The notes beneath the pieces are model-generated. The model was given only the letters and a program-made list of their open reading frames with translations. It had not been told where the DNA came from and ran no database searches. A program made the position numbers and the translations under genes. Positions 35,333-44,229 of a DNA stretch of 64,000 nt are shown here, one piece after another. The stretch comes from Cricetibacter osteomyelitidis (GTDB lineage Bacteria > Pseudomonadota > Gammaproteobacteria > Enterobacterales > Pasteurellaceae): contig NZ_SLYB01000004.1 in NCBI RefSeq assembly GCF_004340985.1, positions 62,001 to 126,000 of the forward strand, given 5' to 3'. How positions within the stretch are numbered: the first letter of the stretch is position 1; each line of letters begins with the position of its first letter.

Positions 35333-36013
35333 TTAATCATCACTCTTGTTGAAATATTGACTATATTCTTTTTCAAAGCGATCTTTATCTAAAATATACT
35401 GATATAAATGGGCTTCAATATATTCTTTTACTTGATCTTTATCTTGTTTTTTCATTGCACTTAATATATTACGATGTTCCACAATGGTTTTTAGTGAAGG
35501 CTTATTTTTAAATACTGCCACACGTGCACGGTCAAAATGAATATTTAATCCGCTCATTAACTTATAAATATTCATATTATTGGTTAATTGAAAAAACAAG
35601 CGATGAAATTCATTATCCAATTCTAAAAATTTTTCGTAATTTTCGTTATTAAGATAAAATTCCTGTAATTTTACATTGTCTTCAAGTAGATAAAGATGTT
35701 CTTGATATTGCTCTTCACATAATTGGGAAGCCACTTCTTTTTCCAATGTTAAACGCAGAAAACGAGCCTCTTCGATCAATAAAGGATCAATATAGGAAAT
35801 AAATGTACCTTTTTGTGAAATCACCCGCACAACTCCACTTTTTTCCAAATCAATTAACGCTTCCCTAATCGGTGTGCGACTTAATCCCAGCAGTGTAGCC
35901 AGTTCGGTTTCACTCACTTTATTGCCCGGTTTTAATTCCATATTGACGATCATTTCTCTTATCATTCGATAAGCAAATTCTCGTGAACTTTCTCGTTTCT
36001 TTGGCTCGTTCAT
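35333..36013 (-). CDS. GntR/FCD regulator of the TRAP5 operon
   Basis: 226 residues, FadR subfamily with FCD domain. Winged helix: ELKPGNKVSETELATLLGLS and RTPIREALIDLEKSGVV (about 26-62), followed by GTFISYI. FCD metal/ligand histidines appear in LDNEFHRLFF, EHRNILSAM and YIEAHLYQYI. It lacks the UxuR hallmark [11 protein letters not shown] and belongs to a different branch from the other regulators here. Eight bases after uxuB; likely binds ACTAGTATACAAGT at 42597-42610 ahead of the TRAP5 binding protein. Confidence 0.87.
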   Translation of the reverse strand: MNEPKKRESSREFAYRMIREMIVNMELKPGNKVSETELATLLGLSRTPIREALIDLEKSGVVRVISQKGTFISYIDPLLIEEARFLRLTLEKEVASQLCEEQYQEHLYLLEDNVKLQEFYLNNENYEKFLELDNEFHRLFFQLTNNMNIYKLMSGLNIHFDRARVAVFKNKPSLKTIVEHRNILSAMKKQDKDQVKEYIEAHLYQYILDKDRFEKEYSQYFNKSDD

Positions 36014-36021
36014 TCTCTTTC

Positions 36022-37626
36022 TCAGTTCAGGTATTTTTGTAAACTTGCTCGTACAGAACCTTGACCAATCAACATTTCGTTAAAATAGTGTTCCACGTTG
36101 TGAGCAAGCCCCACATCATACAGATTTACACCGAAAATATTTTTATCCGATAAGATCGGTTGTAAGATTTCTGTTGCTACTTTTTCGCCCAGTTTAACAC
36201 AAGAAAGTTTGCCTTTTAACTCTGATAATAATGGATCAGAACTCAATTCAAAGGTATTGCCTTGATCATCAACGCCGAGTAAATAACGTAGCCAACCGGC
36301 AAAGACGAGCGGAATTGCCACCAATTCATTGAGATTTTTATTTTCTCGAACATAAGATTTGATGGTTTCGCCAAAACGAATTGAGAGCTTTTGCGAAGTA
36401 TCCGTTGCTATCCGTTGTGGTGTGTCGGGAATAAAATCATTGGAGAAACGAATATTGATTACTTCATCAATAAACTGTTTCGGATTGATAATTTTCGGAT
36501 CAGTAACCACCGGTAAACCTTCGTGATAGCCGATACGTTTAATCAAGGCAAGCAGTTCAGGATCCCGCATTTCCGCCGCAATGGAAGTGTAGCCCAGTAA
36601 ACAGCCGAATACGGCTAAGCCGGTATGCAACGGATTTAAGCACGTGGTCACTTTCATTGTTTCAATTTGATTAACGGTTTCACGATCAGTAAAAATCACG
36701 CCGACTTTTTCTAATGGCGGTCGTCCGTTCGGGAATCGGTCTTCAATGGCTAAATATTCCAACTCTTCCGCATTAACAAATGGAGCAACATAGGTATTTT
36801 TGGACGTTATCACCGGATCAAGATTTTCCACACCGTCAGCCTGTAGCATAGCTTGCACTTCGCTATCGGGACGAGGGGTGATCTTATCAATCATTGACCA
36901 AGGGAAACTGATTTTATCGGAATGCAAATAATCAATAAAACTTTGTGAAATCATACCGCACTTTTGCCATTGTTCGGCAAATTCCAAAATGACGTTTTCC
37001 AATTTGGAACCGTTTTTAGACATATTATCCATACTCACCACTGCCAGCGGATTTGCGCCTTGGCTAAAACGATAATGCAGTAAAGCAACAATTTTACCGA
37101 TATAACTTTGCGGTTTATCTATACCGTTTTCAAAGTCGGCTTGAACGGTTGGATAATATTCTCCGGCTTGATTTTTAATCAGGTAACCTTTTTCCGTAAT
37201 GGTAAGAGAAACCATTTGTAATGAAGGGGCAGCAAAAATGGTTTTTAAGCGAGCAAAATCATCGGTAAAACTCGGATCATTTTTGAGTGATTCAACAATA
37301 CTGCTCACGACGATTTTATCTACCGAATGATCGTTTTTTAAACGGGCAAAAATAGATAAATTATCAAAAGGGCGGTAGGCTTTTTCAATAATTTCATAAT
37401 CAAAACCTTCCGCAACAATAATGCCTTTATCACTTAACCCTTGATTTAATAAGCGTTGTTGCAAATTCGCTAAAAATGCACGAAAAATATTACCGGCACC
37501 GAGATGTAACCAAATCGGGTTTTCCGCTGTATTTTTGGCAACGCTAGCAACATCATATTCCGGCAAAATATAGCCTTTATCCAACCACGCTGCCTGATTG
37601 GCTATACCTTGGTAAGATAATTTCAT
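36022..37626 (-). CDS. uxuB: Fructuronate reductase UxuB (long polyol dehydrogenase type)
   Basis: 534 residues, mannitol/polyol dehydrogenase family, non-homologous to the SDR enzyme at 19845. It reduces D-fructuronate to D-mannonate with NADH. Marks are WLHLGAGNIFRAFLANLQ (about 38-55), SLTITEKGYLI, VVSMDNMSKNG, FPWSMIDKITPRP and KVTTCLNPLHTGLAVFG. The length of about 535 is typical of the type common in Firmicutes and Fusobacteria rather than the E. coli 486-residue form. Its ATG shares one base with the uxuA stop codon, giving coupled translation. Confidence 0.92.
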   Translation of the reverse strand: MKLSYQGIANQAAWLDKGYILPEYDVASVAKNTAENPIWLHLGAGNIFRAFLANLQQRLLNQGLSDKGIIVAEGFDYEIIEKAYRPFDNLSIFARLKNDHSVDKIVVSSIVESLKNDPSFTDDFARLKTIFAAPSLQMVSLTITEKGYLIKNQAGEYYPTVQADFENGIDKPQSYIGKIVALLHYRFSQGANPLAVVSMDNMSKNGSKLENVILEFAEQWQKCGMISQSFIDYLHSDKISFPWSMIDKITPRPDSEVQAMLQADGVENLDPVITSKNTYVAPFVNAEELEYLAIEDRFPNGRPPLEKVGVIFTDRETVNQIETMKVTTCLNPLHTGLAVFGCLLGYTSIAAEMRDPELLALIKRIGYHEGLPVVTDPKIINPKQFIDEVINIRFSNDFIPDTPQRIATDTSQKLSIRFGETIKSYVRENKNLNELVAIPLVFAGWLRYLLGVDDQGNTFELSSDPLLSELKGKLSCVKLGEKVATEILQPILSDKNIFGVNLYDVGLAHNVEHYFNEMLIGQGSVRASLQKYLN

Positions 37627-38702
37627 TATTTCGCTCCTTTGGCTCTTTCAAAAGCATCCCATAAGCCTTGAATATACATAATGCCTAAGGCACGATCGTA
37701 TAATCCATAACCCGGACGGCATTTTTCTTCCCAAATATGGCGACCGTGATCCGGACGATAGTAGCCCTCAAATCCCACGTCATGATAGGCTTTTACAATT
37801 TCCGTAATATCCAAAGATCCGTCAGAAGTTAAATGGGAGGTTTCCAGGAAATCACCGTTATCATACACTTTGATATTACGAATATGGGCAAAGGGAATAC
37901 GTTTATGGAAAGTGCGGATCATTTTCGGAATATCATTATTTAAATTCGGTCCTAACGCACCACTGCATAGGGTTAAGCCGTTAGACGGGCTGTCTACCAT
38001 ATCCACAATTTTTTGCAAATCATCGTGGCATTTCACAATACGCGGTAAGCCGAATACGGAAAAGGGCGGATCATCAGGATGAATAGCCATTTTAATGCCC
38101 GCTTCTTCCGCTACGGGAATAATTTGTTCAAGGAAATATTTTAAATTCGCACGCAAATCATCTTCGGTCACATTTTTATATAAATCAAAGAGTTTATCTA
38201 AATGTTTTAAGCGTTCCGGCTCCCAACCCGGCAGGGTTAATTCTTTTGAGTTTTCCTCAAATTGTTTCACCAGCACTTTCGGATCAATGCCGTCAATACG
38301 GGCGTGTTCATAGAAAAGTGCGGTCGATTTGTCTTCAGTTTCTTTAAATAAATCCGTACGAATCCAATCGAATACCGGCATAAAGTTATAACAAACCACT
38401 TTTACGCCATATTTGCCGAGGTTTCTTAATGTGGTTTTATAATTTTCGATATATTGTTCACGTTCCGGTGTGCCGAGTTTGATGGATTCGTGAATATTCA
38501 CGCTTTCCACCACATCAATATTTAAGCCGTATGGCTCAACTTGGGTTTTTACTTCGGCAATACGTTCTTCCGGCCATACTTCGCCTGCTGCCATATCGTG
38601 CAATGCCCACACAACACCGCTCATACTTGGAATTTGTTTAATGTAACTTAGTGGAATTGTGTCATTGCCTAAGCCGTACCATCTGAATGTTGTTTTCATC
38701 AT
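37626..38702 (-). CDS. uxuA: Mannonate dehydratase UxuA, shorter type
   Basis: 358 residues, against 395 for the other uxuA genes of the window, and clearly different in sequence. Marks: MKTTFRWYGLGNDTIPLSYI, ALHDMAAGEVWPEERI, CYNFMPVFDWIRTDL, KMAIHPDDPPFSVFGLPRI, LTLCSGALGPNLNNDI and YYRPDHGRHIW. The short form is the one usual in Bacillus- and Thermotoga-like bacteria. It makes 2-keto-3-deoxygluconate from D-mannonate. With uxuB and a dehydrogenase it gives TRAP5 an independent set of enzymes. The start may be 38702 or 38699 (ATGATG). Confidence 0.94.
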   Translation of the reverse strand: MMKTTFRWYGLGNDTIPLSYIKQIPSMSGVVWALHDMAAGEVWPEERIAEVKTQVEPYGLNIDVVESVNIHESIKLGTPEREQYIENYKTTLRNLGKYGVKVVCYNFMPVFDWIRTDLFKETEDKSTALFYEHARIDGIDPKVLVKQFEENSKELTLPGWEPERLKHLDKLFDLYKNVTEDDLRANLKYFLEQIIPVAEEAGIKMAIHPDDPPFSVFGLPRIVKCHDDLQKIVDMVDSPSNGLTLCSGALGPNLNNDIPKMIRTFHKRIPFAHIRNIKVYDNGDFLETSHLTSDGSLDITEIVKAYHDVGFEGYYRPDHGRHIWEEKCRPGYGLYDRALGIMYIQGLWDAFERAKGAK

Positions 38703-38709
38703 TTAATCC

Positions 38710-39729
38710 TTACCACTCTAATAAAACTTTACATACGGTATTTTTTTCGTTTTTGATCACATCAAATGCCTTTTCAATATCAGTAAATTTATAGGTATGG
38801 GTGATCATTTTTTCAGGAGTTACTTTGCCCTGTTCAAATAATGCCATCACTTCAGGGAAACGTTTGTTATTTAAACGTGTACCGAATACATTAATACCTT
38901 TTTTGGTAAATGCCACTTGCGGAATTTCCGATGGTGTCGCCCCCGTACCTAACACCACAAATCGCCCTGACGGAGCAACAATATCCAAGGCATCTAAAAT
39001 ACTTTGTGGCGAACAAACCGCATCAATGACCACGTGAGCCCCTTCATTATCTGTAAATTTATTGACTGCTTCTCGCATATCAACATCTTTAACATTAATG
39101 GCTTGAGTTGCCCCCATTTCTCGTGCAAGAGCTAGACGTTCATCAAAGATATCGGTAATCAGTACTTCCGCACCTCGGGCAATCGCCACTTGCATTGCTG
39201 CCAATCCTGCCGGACCTGAACCGAACACCACAACTTTATCGCCTTTTGCTACGTTAGCTCGGGTATTAATTTCAACGCCCACCGCATAAGGCTCAATTAA
39301 ACAAGCCGTTTTTTCCGGAATTTTGTTAGTATCCACAAAATACACATTTTCCGACCGCACTTTTGCGTATTCGGCAAAACCGCCATTTAGATGTACACCA
39401 GTAACTTGAAGATTTTTACATACATTGTGATGACCCGTACGGCAGGCATAACAATGTCCACAGCTGTTGACAATATCGCTCACTACAAAATCACCGACTT
39501 TCACGTGTTTTACCGCTTGTCCCACTTTTTCTACTCGCCCGACAAACTCGTGTCCGATAATAATCGGGTATTTTGCAAGCGAATTACCACCGGTATAAAT
39601 CCCGATGTCGGAACCGCAAATACCACCGTATTGCACTTTGATAATCACATCGTCATCTTTTTCAATTTCATAATTTGGGCTATCTTGAATACTCAATTCA
39701 AAAGGTTTGGTTACATTAATCACTTTCAT
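38710..39729 (-). CDS. Zinc-dependent MDR dehydrogenase of the TRAP5 operon
   Basis: 339 residues. Zinc motifs GGICGSD, GHEFVGRV and CGHCYACRTGHHNVC; NAD fold VFGSGPAGLAAMQVA; ends with EKNTVCKVLLEW. Related to RspB and L-galactonate/L-gulonate 5-dehydrogenases, which make tagaturonate or fructuronate. It stands between the TRAP5 large subunit (11 bases) and uxuA (7 bases), so its product probably goes to UxuB and then UxuA. This makes an L-gulonate-like hexonate the likeliest TRAP5 ligand. Distinct from the two other dehydrogenases of this window. Confidence 0.88.
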   Translation of the reverse strand: MKVINVTKPFELSIQDSPNYEIEKDDDVIIKVQYGGICGSDIGIYTGGNSLAKYPIIIGHEFVGRVEKVGQAVKHVKVGDFVVSDIVNSCGHCYACRTGHHNVCKNLQVTGVHLNGGFAEYAKVRSENVYFVDTNKIPEKTACLIEPYAVGVEINTRANVAKGDKVVVFGSGPAGLAAMQVAIARGAEVLITDIFDERLALAREMGATQAINVKDVDMREAVNKFTDNEGAHVVIDAVCSPQSILDALDIVAPSGRFVVLGTGATPSEIPQVAFTKKGINVFGTRLNNKRFPEVMALFEQGKVTPEKMITHTYKFTDIEKAFDVIKNEKNTVCKVLLEW

Positions 39730-39740
39730 TGTACGAATCC

Positions 39741-41021
39741 TTATTTCGTGAAAAATTCTAACGGTTGCATAAATAGACTCGGGAATAAAATCAACCCTAA
39801 CACCACTATCACAATAGCAAGCAAGAACGGTCCGATTTTTCTCACAATGCGTTCCATTGTGATTTTGCCCGTACTGGCTGCCACATTGAGAACCGTGCCT
39901 ACCGGTGGTGTTAATAAACCCATTACACAGAGAATAATAAATACCACGCCAAAATACACAGGATTAATTCCCGCCGCTTTTACTGCCGGCATAAGTACTG
40001 GTGTGAGAATTAAGATGGTCGGTACAACATCCATTGCGGTTCCAACCAGTAAGACTAATCCTGCGATAACCAGCATTAATAAGGTTGGAGAATCAAGGAA
40101 CGGATGGAGTAAATCGGTCACAATACGAGGGATATTACCGATCGTCATTAGCCAAGCAGATACCATTGCCGCAGCGGCTAAGAACATAATTGCACTACTG
40201 GCTTTAGCAGAAGCAATCATACTTTCTTTGATGTCTGCAAGAGTAAGCTCACGATAAACAAACACACCAATCACAAGAGAATACACAACAGCCATAACGC
40301 CGGCTTCCGTTGGCGTAAACATTCCGCTTCGCAAACCGAGTAAAATACCAATCGGCATTAAGATTGCCCATACTGCTTTACGTAACGCTGTAATGACTTC
40401 TTTGAAAGATTTACGGGGCAATGGTGCTGCGGAATCTTTGCGAGATACCAATGCCCAAACTACGCACAGCACTACGGTAATATATACCGCCGGTGCGATA
40501 CCGCCCATAAACAGATCGGTTACGGAAACACCTGCGGTGACACCAAAAATAATCATTGGCACGGATGGCGGCATAATCGGTGATAAAATATTACCACCGG
40601 CAATTAATGCGGTAGAACGATCTCGGTTATAACCGGATTGCACCATCATTGGAATCAATATTGCGCCAAGTGCCGCCGTGGAGGCAACGGCAGAACCGAC
40701 CAAACTTGCGAATAATAAGATTGCTACGATCGCTACATAACCCAAACCGCCACGAATATGCCCCACCATTGCCGTTGCTGCATCCACAATTTTAGTGGTT
40801 AATCCGCCACGGTTCATTAAATCACCGGCAACCACAAAAAATGGAATCGCCATCATGGAGAAACTGTCGGCACCATTGAATAAGTTTTGTGACAAAATTT
40901 GCGCATTAAACACATCTAAATAGAGCATTAGCGTAATGCCTGAAAAGAGCAGTGAAAATGCAATCGGCACCCCAATAATAATGCCACCGATTAAACTTGC
41001 TAAGAAAATAATAATTGTCAT
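39741..41021 (-). CDS. TRAP5 large membrane subunit (DctM family)
   Basis: 426 residues, about twelve membrane segments. Marks are DSFSMMAIPFFVVAGDLMN, LLFASLVGSAVASTAALGAI, IMPPSVPMIIFGV, GMFTPTEAGVMAVVYS and CVMGLLTPPVGTVLNVA. Same branch as the TRAP4 subunit. Gap to the small subunit is 13 bases. A 288-codon frame on the opposite strand here is a shadow. Confidence 0.94.
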   Translation of the reverse strand: MTIIIFLASLIGGIIIGVPIAFSLLFSGITLMLYLDVFNAQILSQNLFNGADSFSMMAIPFFVVAGDLMNRGGLTTKIVDAATAMVGHIRGGLGYVAIVAILLFASLVGSAVASTAALGAILIPMMVQSGYNRDRSTALIAGGNILSPIMPPSVPMIIFGVTAGVSVTDLFMGGIAPAVYITVVLCVVWALVSRKDSAAPLPRKSFKEVITALRKAVWAILMPIGILLGLRSGMFTPTEAGVMAVVYSLVIGVFVYRELTLADIKESMIASAKASSAIMFLAAAAMVSAWLMTIGNIPRIVTDLLHPFLDSPTLLMLVIAGLVLLVGTAMDVVPTILILTPVLMPAVKAAGINPVYFGVVFIILCVMGLLTPPVGTVLNVAASTGKITMERIVRKIGPFLLAIVIVVLGLILFPSLFMQPLEFFTK

Positions 41022-41034
41022 AGAGACCTACCTG

Positions 41035-41544
41035 TTAATCTGAATCCGAGTCACTCATCAATACCGCTCGATGAATAACTTGAGGATTTTTAATCACATC
41101 GACAATATTTAATACACTGATCAAAATAATGGCGGCACCGGTAATTAATCCCGTCACATAAACGAAAGATAACGGTAATCCCGTAGCAGCGGCTTTTGCC
41201 GTCATTGATTGCATTACCATGGCATAAGATCCTTTCATCAAAATACCCATTACCGCAATAATGATTAATCTACCGAGAATAAATAAAAACAGCTTAATTT
41301 TTTCCGGCACGTTTTTAATCAAGGTATCTACGCCTAAATGAGCGTTTTCTTTCATTGCGACAATCGCACCGATGTAGATCACATACACAAATACGTATCT
41401 TGATACTTCCTCCGACCATACCAGACCGGAGTTAAAGAAAAAGCGTAAGATAACGTTCAGGAATACCAATGCGATCATCACAACCAACATTAACCCCAGC
41501 AACAGCGAGATACCTTTAAACAATTTATCTGTCAGAGTTTTCAT
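41035..41544 (-). CDS. TRAP5 small membrane subunit (DctQ family)
   Basis: 169 residues with four membrane segments. Marks: VILRFFFNSGLVWSEEVSRYV and GAIVAMKENAHLGVDTLI. The C-terminal tail is extended and acidic (ending MSDSDSD), which is not seen in the other five small subunits. Only 15 bases separate it from the binding-protein gene, with no intercistronic hairpin. Confidence 0.91.
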   Translation of the reverse strand: MKTLTDKLFKGISLLLGLMLVVMIALVFLNVILRFFFNSGLVWSEEVSRYVFVYVIYIGAIVAMKENAHLGVDTLIKNVPEKIKLFLFILGRLIIIAVMGILMKGSYAMVMQSMTAKAAATGLPLSFVYVTGLITGAAIILISVLNIVDVIKNPQVIHRAVLMSDSDSD

Positions 41545-41559
41545 ACTCTAGCCCCTTGA

Positions 41560-42567
41560 TTAATCGGTATTTCTGATACGTTCAACGAGATCTTTTGCCC
41601 AATCGTATTTTTTGTATAAATCATCGTAAAGCGGTTGCATTTTTTCTACTAACACCGTTTTATCCGCATCACTTGGTGTTACAACTGAACCGCCTTTTTC
41701 AGTGACGAATTTTTTATCTGCATCAATACTGGCTTGGTATAAATCCCAGCTTTTATCTGATGTTGTTTTAGCCGCTTCTAAGAAAATAGCTTTATCTTCA
41801 TCGCTTAATTTTTCCCAGAATTTACTATTGGCAAGCAACTCAAGTGATGAAATCATATGATTGGTTTCATAAATATTTTTATTTACGGAATAGAAACCTT
41901 GTTGTACGAAAGTAGAAAGCGGATTATCCTGACCATCCACCACGCCTTGTTCCAAAGCACTAAACACTTCTCCTAAGCTCATAATTGCCACATTTGCCCC
42001 CAATAATTCCGCTACTTTGACGTGAATCGGATTGTTAGGCATACGCATTTTTTGCCCCTTGAATTGGTCAGGATTGGTCAACGCTTTGCTTGAGGAAAAC
42101 ACACGAGCGCCGTTCGGCATCCAGGCTAAGAACTTGATCGGTTGAGTGGATTCAAAACTATCCGCAATTTCTTTACCGATTTCACCTTGATAAATTTTGC
42201 GAGCGTGTGGAACATCTTTAAATAAGAATGGAAAATCAGGCACTGACATTTTCGGCACTTCAGACCACATCACCGTACCGAGCACAGACAAATCAATAAT
42301 GCCTTGACGGGTATAGTCAAAGGATTGTTTTTCATCGCCTAATTGACCTGAATCATACACATCAATTTGGAAACGACCTTGTGTTTTTTCTTCAATCATT
42401 GGTTTAAAAACTTCTTTTAAAGCAACTGTTGAAGGATGTGTTGCAGCAACCACCGATGAAACTTTTACCACTTTTTTCTCTGCTGAATCGCCCGAATCAT
42501 TACAAGCCGCTACGGAAAACAGCATTGCACTTGCCAATAATGTTTTTAAAAATGTTCTCTTTTTCAT
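41560..42567 (-). CDS. TRAP5 solute-binding lipoprotein (DctP family)
   Basis: 335 residues from ATG 42567 (GAGG site upstream; a start nine codons earlier is weaker). The N terminus MKKRTFLKTLLASAMLFSVA is followed by AC, making a lipobox (VAAC), so the protein should be a membrane-anchored lipoprotein, unlike the five other binding proteins, which have cleavable signal peptides. DctP marks: SGQLGDEKQSFDYTRQG, GARVFSSSK, QKMRMPNNPIHV with the clamping arginine, and EVFSALEQGVVDGQDNP. Lipidated DctP is usual in Gram-positives; in a Gram-negative it hints at an acquired operon. Confidence 0.9.
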   Translation of the reverse strand: MKKRTFLKTLLASAMLFSVAACNDSGDSAEKKVVKVSSVVAATHPSTVALKEVFKPMIEEKTQGRFQIDVYDSGQLGDEKQSFDYTRQGIIDLSVLGTVMWSEVPKMSVPDFPFLFKDVPHARKIYQGEIGKEIADSFESTQPIKFLAWMPNGARVFSSSKALTNPDQFKGQKMRMPNNPIHVKVAELLGANVAIMSLGEVFSALEQGVVDGQDNPLSTFVQQGFYSVNKNIYETNHMISSLELLANSKFWEKLSDEDKAIFLEAAKTTSDKSWDLYQASIDADKKFVTEKGGSVVTPSDADKTVLVEKMQPLYDDLYKKYDWAKDLVERIRNTD

Positions 42568-42596
42568 AGTAACCTCGATAGATTGGTTTAACAAAT

Positions 42597-42610
42597 ACTA
42601 GTATACAAGT
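42597..42610. promoter_or_regulatory. GntR-type operator of the TRAP5 operon
   Basis: ACTAGTATACAAGT, a palindrome at 12 of 14 positions around GTATAC, 30 bases upstream of the binding-protein start. Typical FCD/FadR-subfamily operator; the last gene of the operon (35333-36013) is the likely partner. Confidence 0.6.
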
Positions 42611-42652
42611 TTAACTAACGGTGAAAAATTAGCAGAAATAGAAAATAAAAAC

Positions 42653-42668
42653 TGTGAAGGAGATCACA
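42653..42668. promoter_or_regulatory. CRP-cAMP binding site of the TRAP5 operon
   Basis: TGTGAAGGAGATCACA, an exact TGTGA-N6-TCACA match 86 bases upstream of the TRAP5 binding-protein start and upstream of the GntR operator. Confidence 0.75.
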
Positions 42669-42736
42669 AAATAGAAAATTCTTTTAAGAAAACCATCCAA
42701 ATTCCCGCATTTTGTTTATTACACCACCATTTCATT

Positions 42737-42808
42737 TATCACATTAAAGGAAATAGAAAAAGCCGATAAAATACTCACATATTACCGGCTTCTTTATCAT
42801 CAAACGAC
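42737..42808. repeat. Decayed copy of the regulator/eda intergenic terminator
   Basis: TTATCACATTAAAGGAAATA and the following 50 bases match 16784-16855, the last codons of the 15883-16794 regulator plus its terminator. The left stem arm AAGCCGATAA is kept; the right arm has become TTACCGGCTT. No regulator or eda gene is here: a kdgK scar follows instead. This dates the scar to a duplication of the TRAP2/eda border region. Confidence 0.8.
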
Positions 42809-42825
42809 CATAGTCGCTCAGCTGA

Positions 42826-42895
42826 GGGCACCAAGGCAACGCTGATAATCGGTAAAAGTGCGGTCATTTTCCGGCAAAATTGCGAGAGCTTTCAC
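42826..42895 (-). pseudogene. kdgK: kdgK scar of about 70 bases
   Basis: Reading the minus strand from GTG 42895 gives VKALAI fused to LPENDRT, then a jump at a single ACCGCACTTTT uptake signal into TDYQRCLG. In base terms the sequence matches kdgK at its start, at 2693-2710 and at 2543-2573. The USS-to-USS deletion is the same as in the 35095 scar; the other deletion is larger. It lies just downstream of the TRAP6 large subunit. Confidence 0.85.
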
Positions 42896-42911
42896 GAACA
42901 TTTCCTTGTGA

Positions 42912-44216
42912 TTAAACTAATCCCATTAACTGAGGAATAAACATTGAGATTGCAGGTACATATGTCACTAACATCAATACAATAAAAATCATGACAAAGA
43001 AAGGAACCAGCATTTTTATCACATCTTCAATCTCAATATTAGCGACTTTACAACCGGTAAATAATATTGGTCCAACAGGTGGTGTTATTGTTCCCAGGGA
43101 TAAATTAAATACTAACAATATTCCAAAATGCACAGGATCCATGCCTAAATTCATACAAATCGGTAAAAAGATCGGAGTGAATATTAATACTGCGGGAGTT
43201 GGATCCATAAAAGTACCAATAAACAATAAAACGATGTTAATAATTAATAAAATTAAAATTGGATTATCTGTTATTGATAAAAGACTATTAGCAATAATAG
43301 TAGGTAATTGAGTAAATGCCATAACCCATGACATAATTGAAGATGTAGCCAACATAAAAATAACGATGGCAGACATTTTTGCCGTATCTAAAAATATTTT
43401 AGGTAATTGACTTAAAGATAAATTTCTATAACAAAAACCTAGAAATAATGAATATACGACTGCTATTGCAGAGGCTTCGGTTGCAGTAAATACGCCACCT
43501 AATATTCCACCAATCACAATAAAAATTAATGATAAACTTGGTAATGCATCGATTAATACTCTAAAAGCTTCTCTACATGTTATGGTATTTTTTTGAATAT
43601 ACCCTTTTCTTTTCGCTATAATTCCAGCAACAATCATGACGCTAACACCCCATAGGATACCAGGAATATAGCCTGCCATAAACAGTGCGGATACCGATAC
43701 ACTACCCGCAACCGTTGCATATACAATAAGAGTATTACTTGGCGGAATTAACATTCCTGTAGGTGCTGAAGCTATATTTACAGCAGAACTAAATTTTGGA
43801 TCGTAGCCTTCTTTTTCCTGAATTGGTGCCATTATTCCACCAATAGCAGCCGCAGAGGCAACACCTGAACCACTAATTGAACCAAATAGCATATTTGCAA
43901 CTGTGTTTGTTTGTGCCAGCGAACCCGGAAAACACCCACTGACCAGTTTTGATAAATTAATTAATCGCAATGCTATACCGCCACTATTCATTATATTTCC
44001 CGCAAGGATAAAAAATGGGATAGCCAGTAATGCGAATGAATCTAAGCCAACAAATATACGCTGGGATGATGTAATTACAGCTCCCGAAAATGGAAGGATT
44101 AATAGCATTGACAAGAACGAAGAAATACCAACACTAATACTTATTGGTGTTCCGATAATTAAAAAGAATACTGTCCCAAGTAACATAACAAGAGCCGCGA
44201 TAGTTGATAGTTCCAT
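42912..44216 (-). CDS. TRAP6 large membrane subunit (DctM family)
   Basis: 434 residues, about twelve membrane segments. Marks: DSFALLAIPFFILAGNIMN, MLFGSISGSGVASAAAIGG, LIPPSNTLIVYA, GVFTATEASAIAVVYS and NLSLGTITPPVGPILFTGC. Similar to the TRAP1/TRAP3 branch, and AT-richer than both. Start is 13 bases after the small subunit with a GGAGA site. Followed by a kdgK scar. Confidence 0.94.
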   Translation of the reverse strand: MELSTIAALVMLLGTVFFLIIGTPISISVGISSFLSMLLILPFSGAVITSSQRIFVGLDSFALLAIPFFILAGNIMNSGGIALRLINLSKLVSGCFPGSLAQTNTVANMLFGSISGSGVASAAAIGGIMAPIQEKEGYDPKFSSAVNIASAPTGMLIPPSNTLIVYATVAGSVSVSALFMAGYIPGILWGVSVMIVAGIIAKRKGYIQKNTITCREAFRVLIDALPSLSLIFIVIGGILGGVFTATEASAIAVVYSLFLGFCYRNLSLSQLPKIFLDTAKMSAIVIFMLATSSIMSWVMAFTQLPTIIANSLLSITDNPILILLIINIVLLFIGTFMDPTPAVLIFTPIFLPICMNLGMDPVHFGILLVFNLSLGTITPPVGPILFTGCKVANIEIEDVIKMLVPFFVMIFIVLMLVTYVPAISMFIPQLMGLV

Positions 44217-44229
44217 AATATCTCCTTTA

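Noticed and set aside
39391..40257. 288-codon plus-strand frame
   Set aside because: Antisense to the TRAP5 dehydrogenase and large subunit, both of which have clear family motifs; no domain is recognisable in it.
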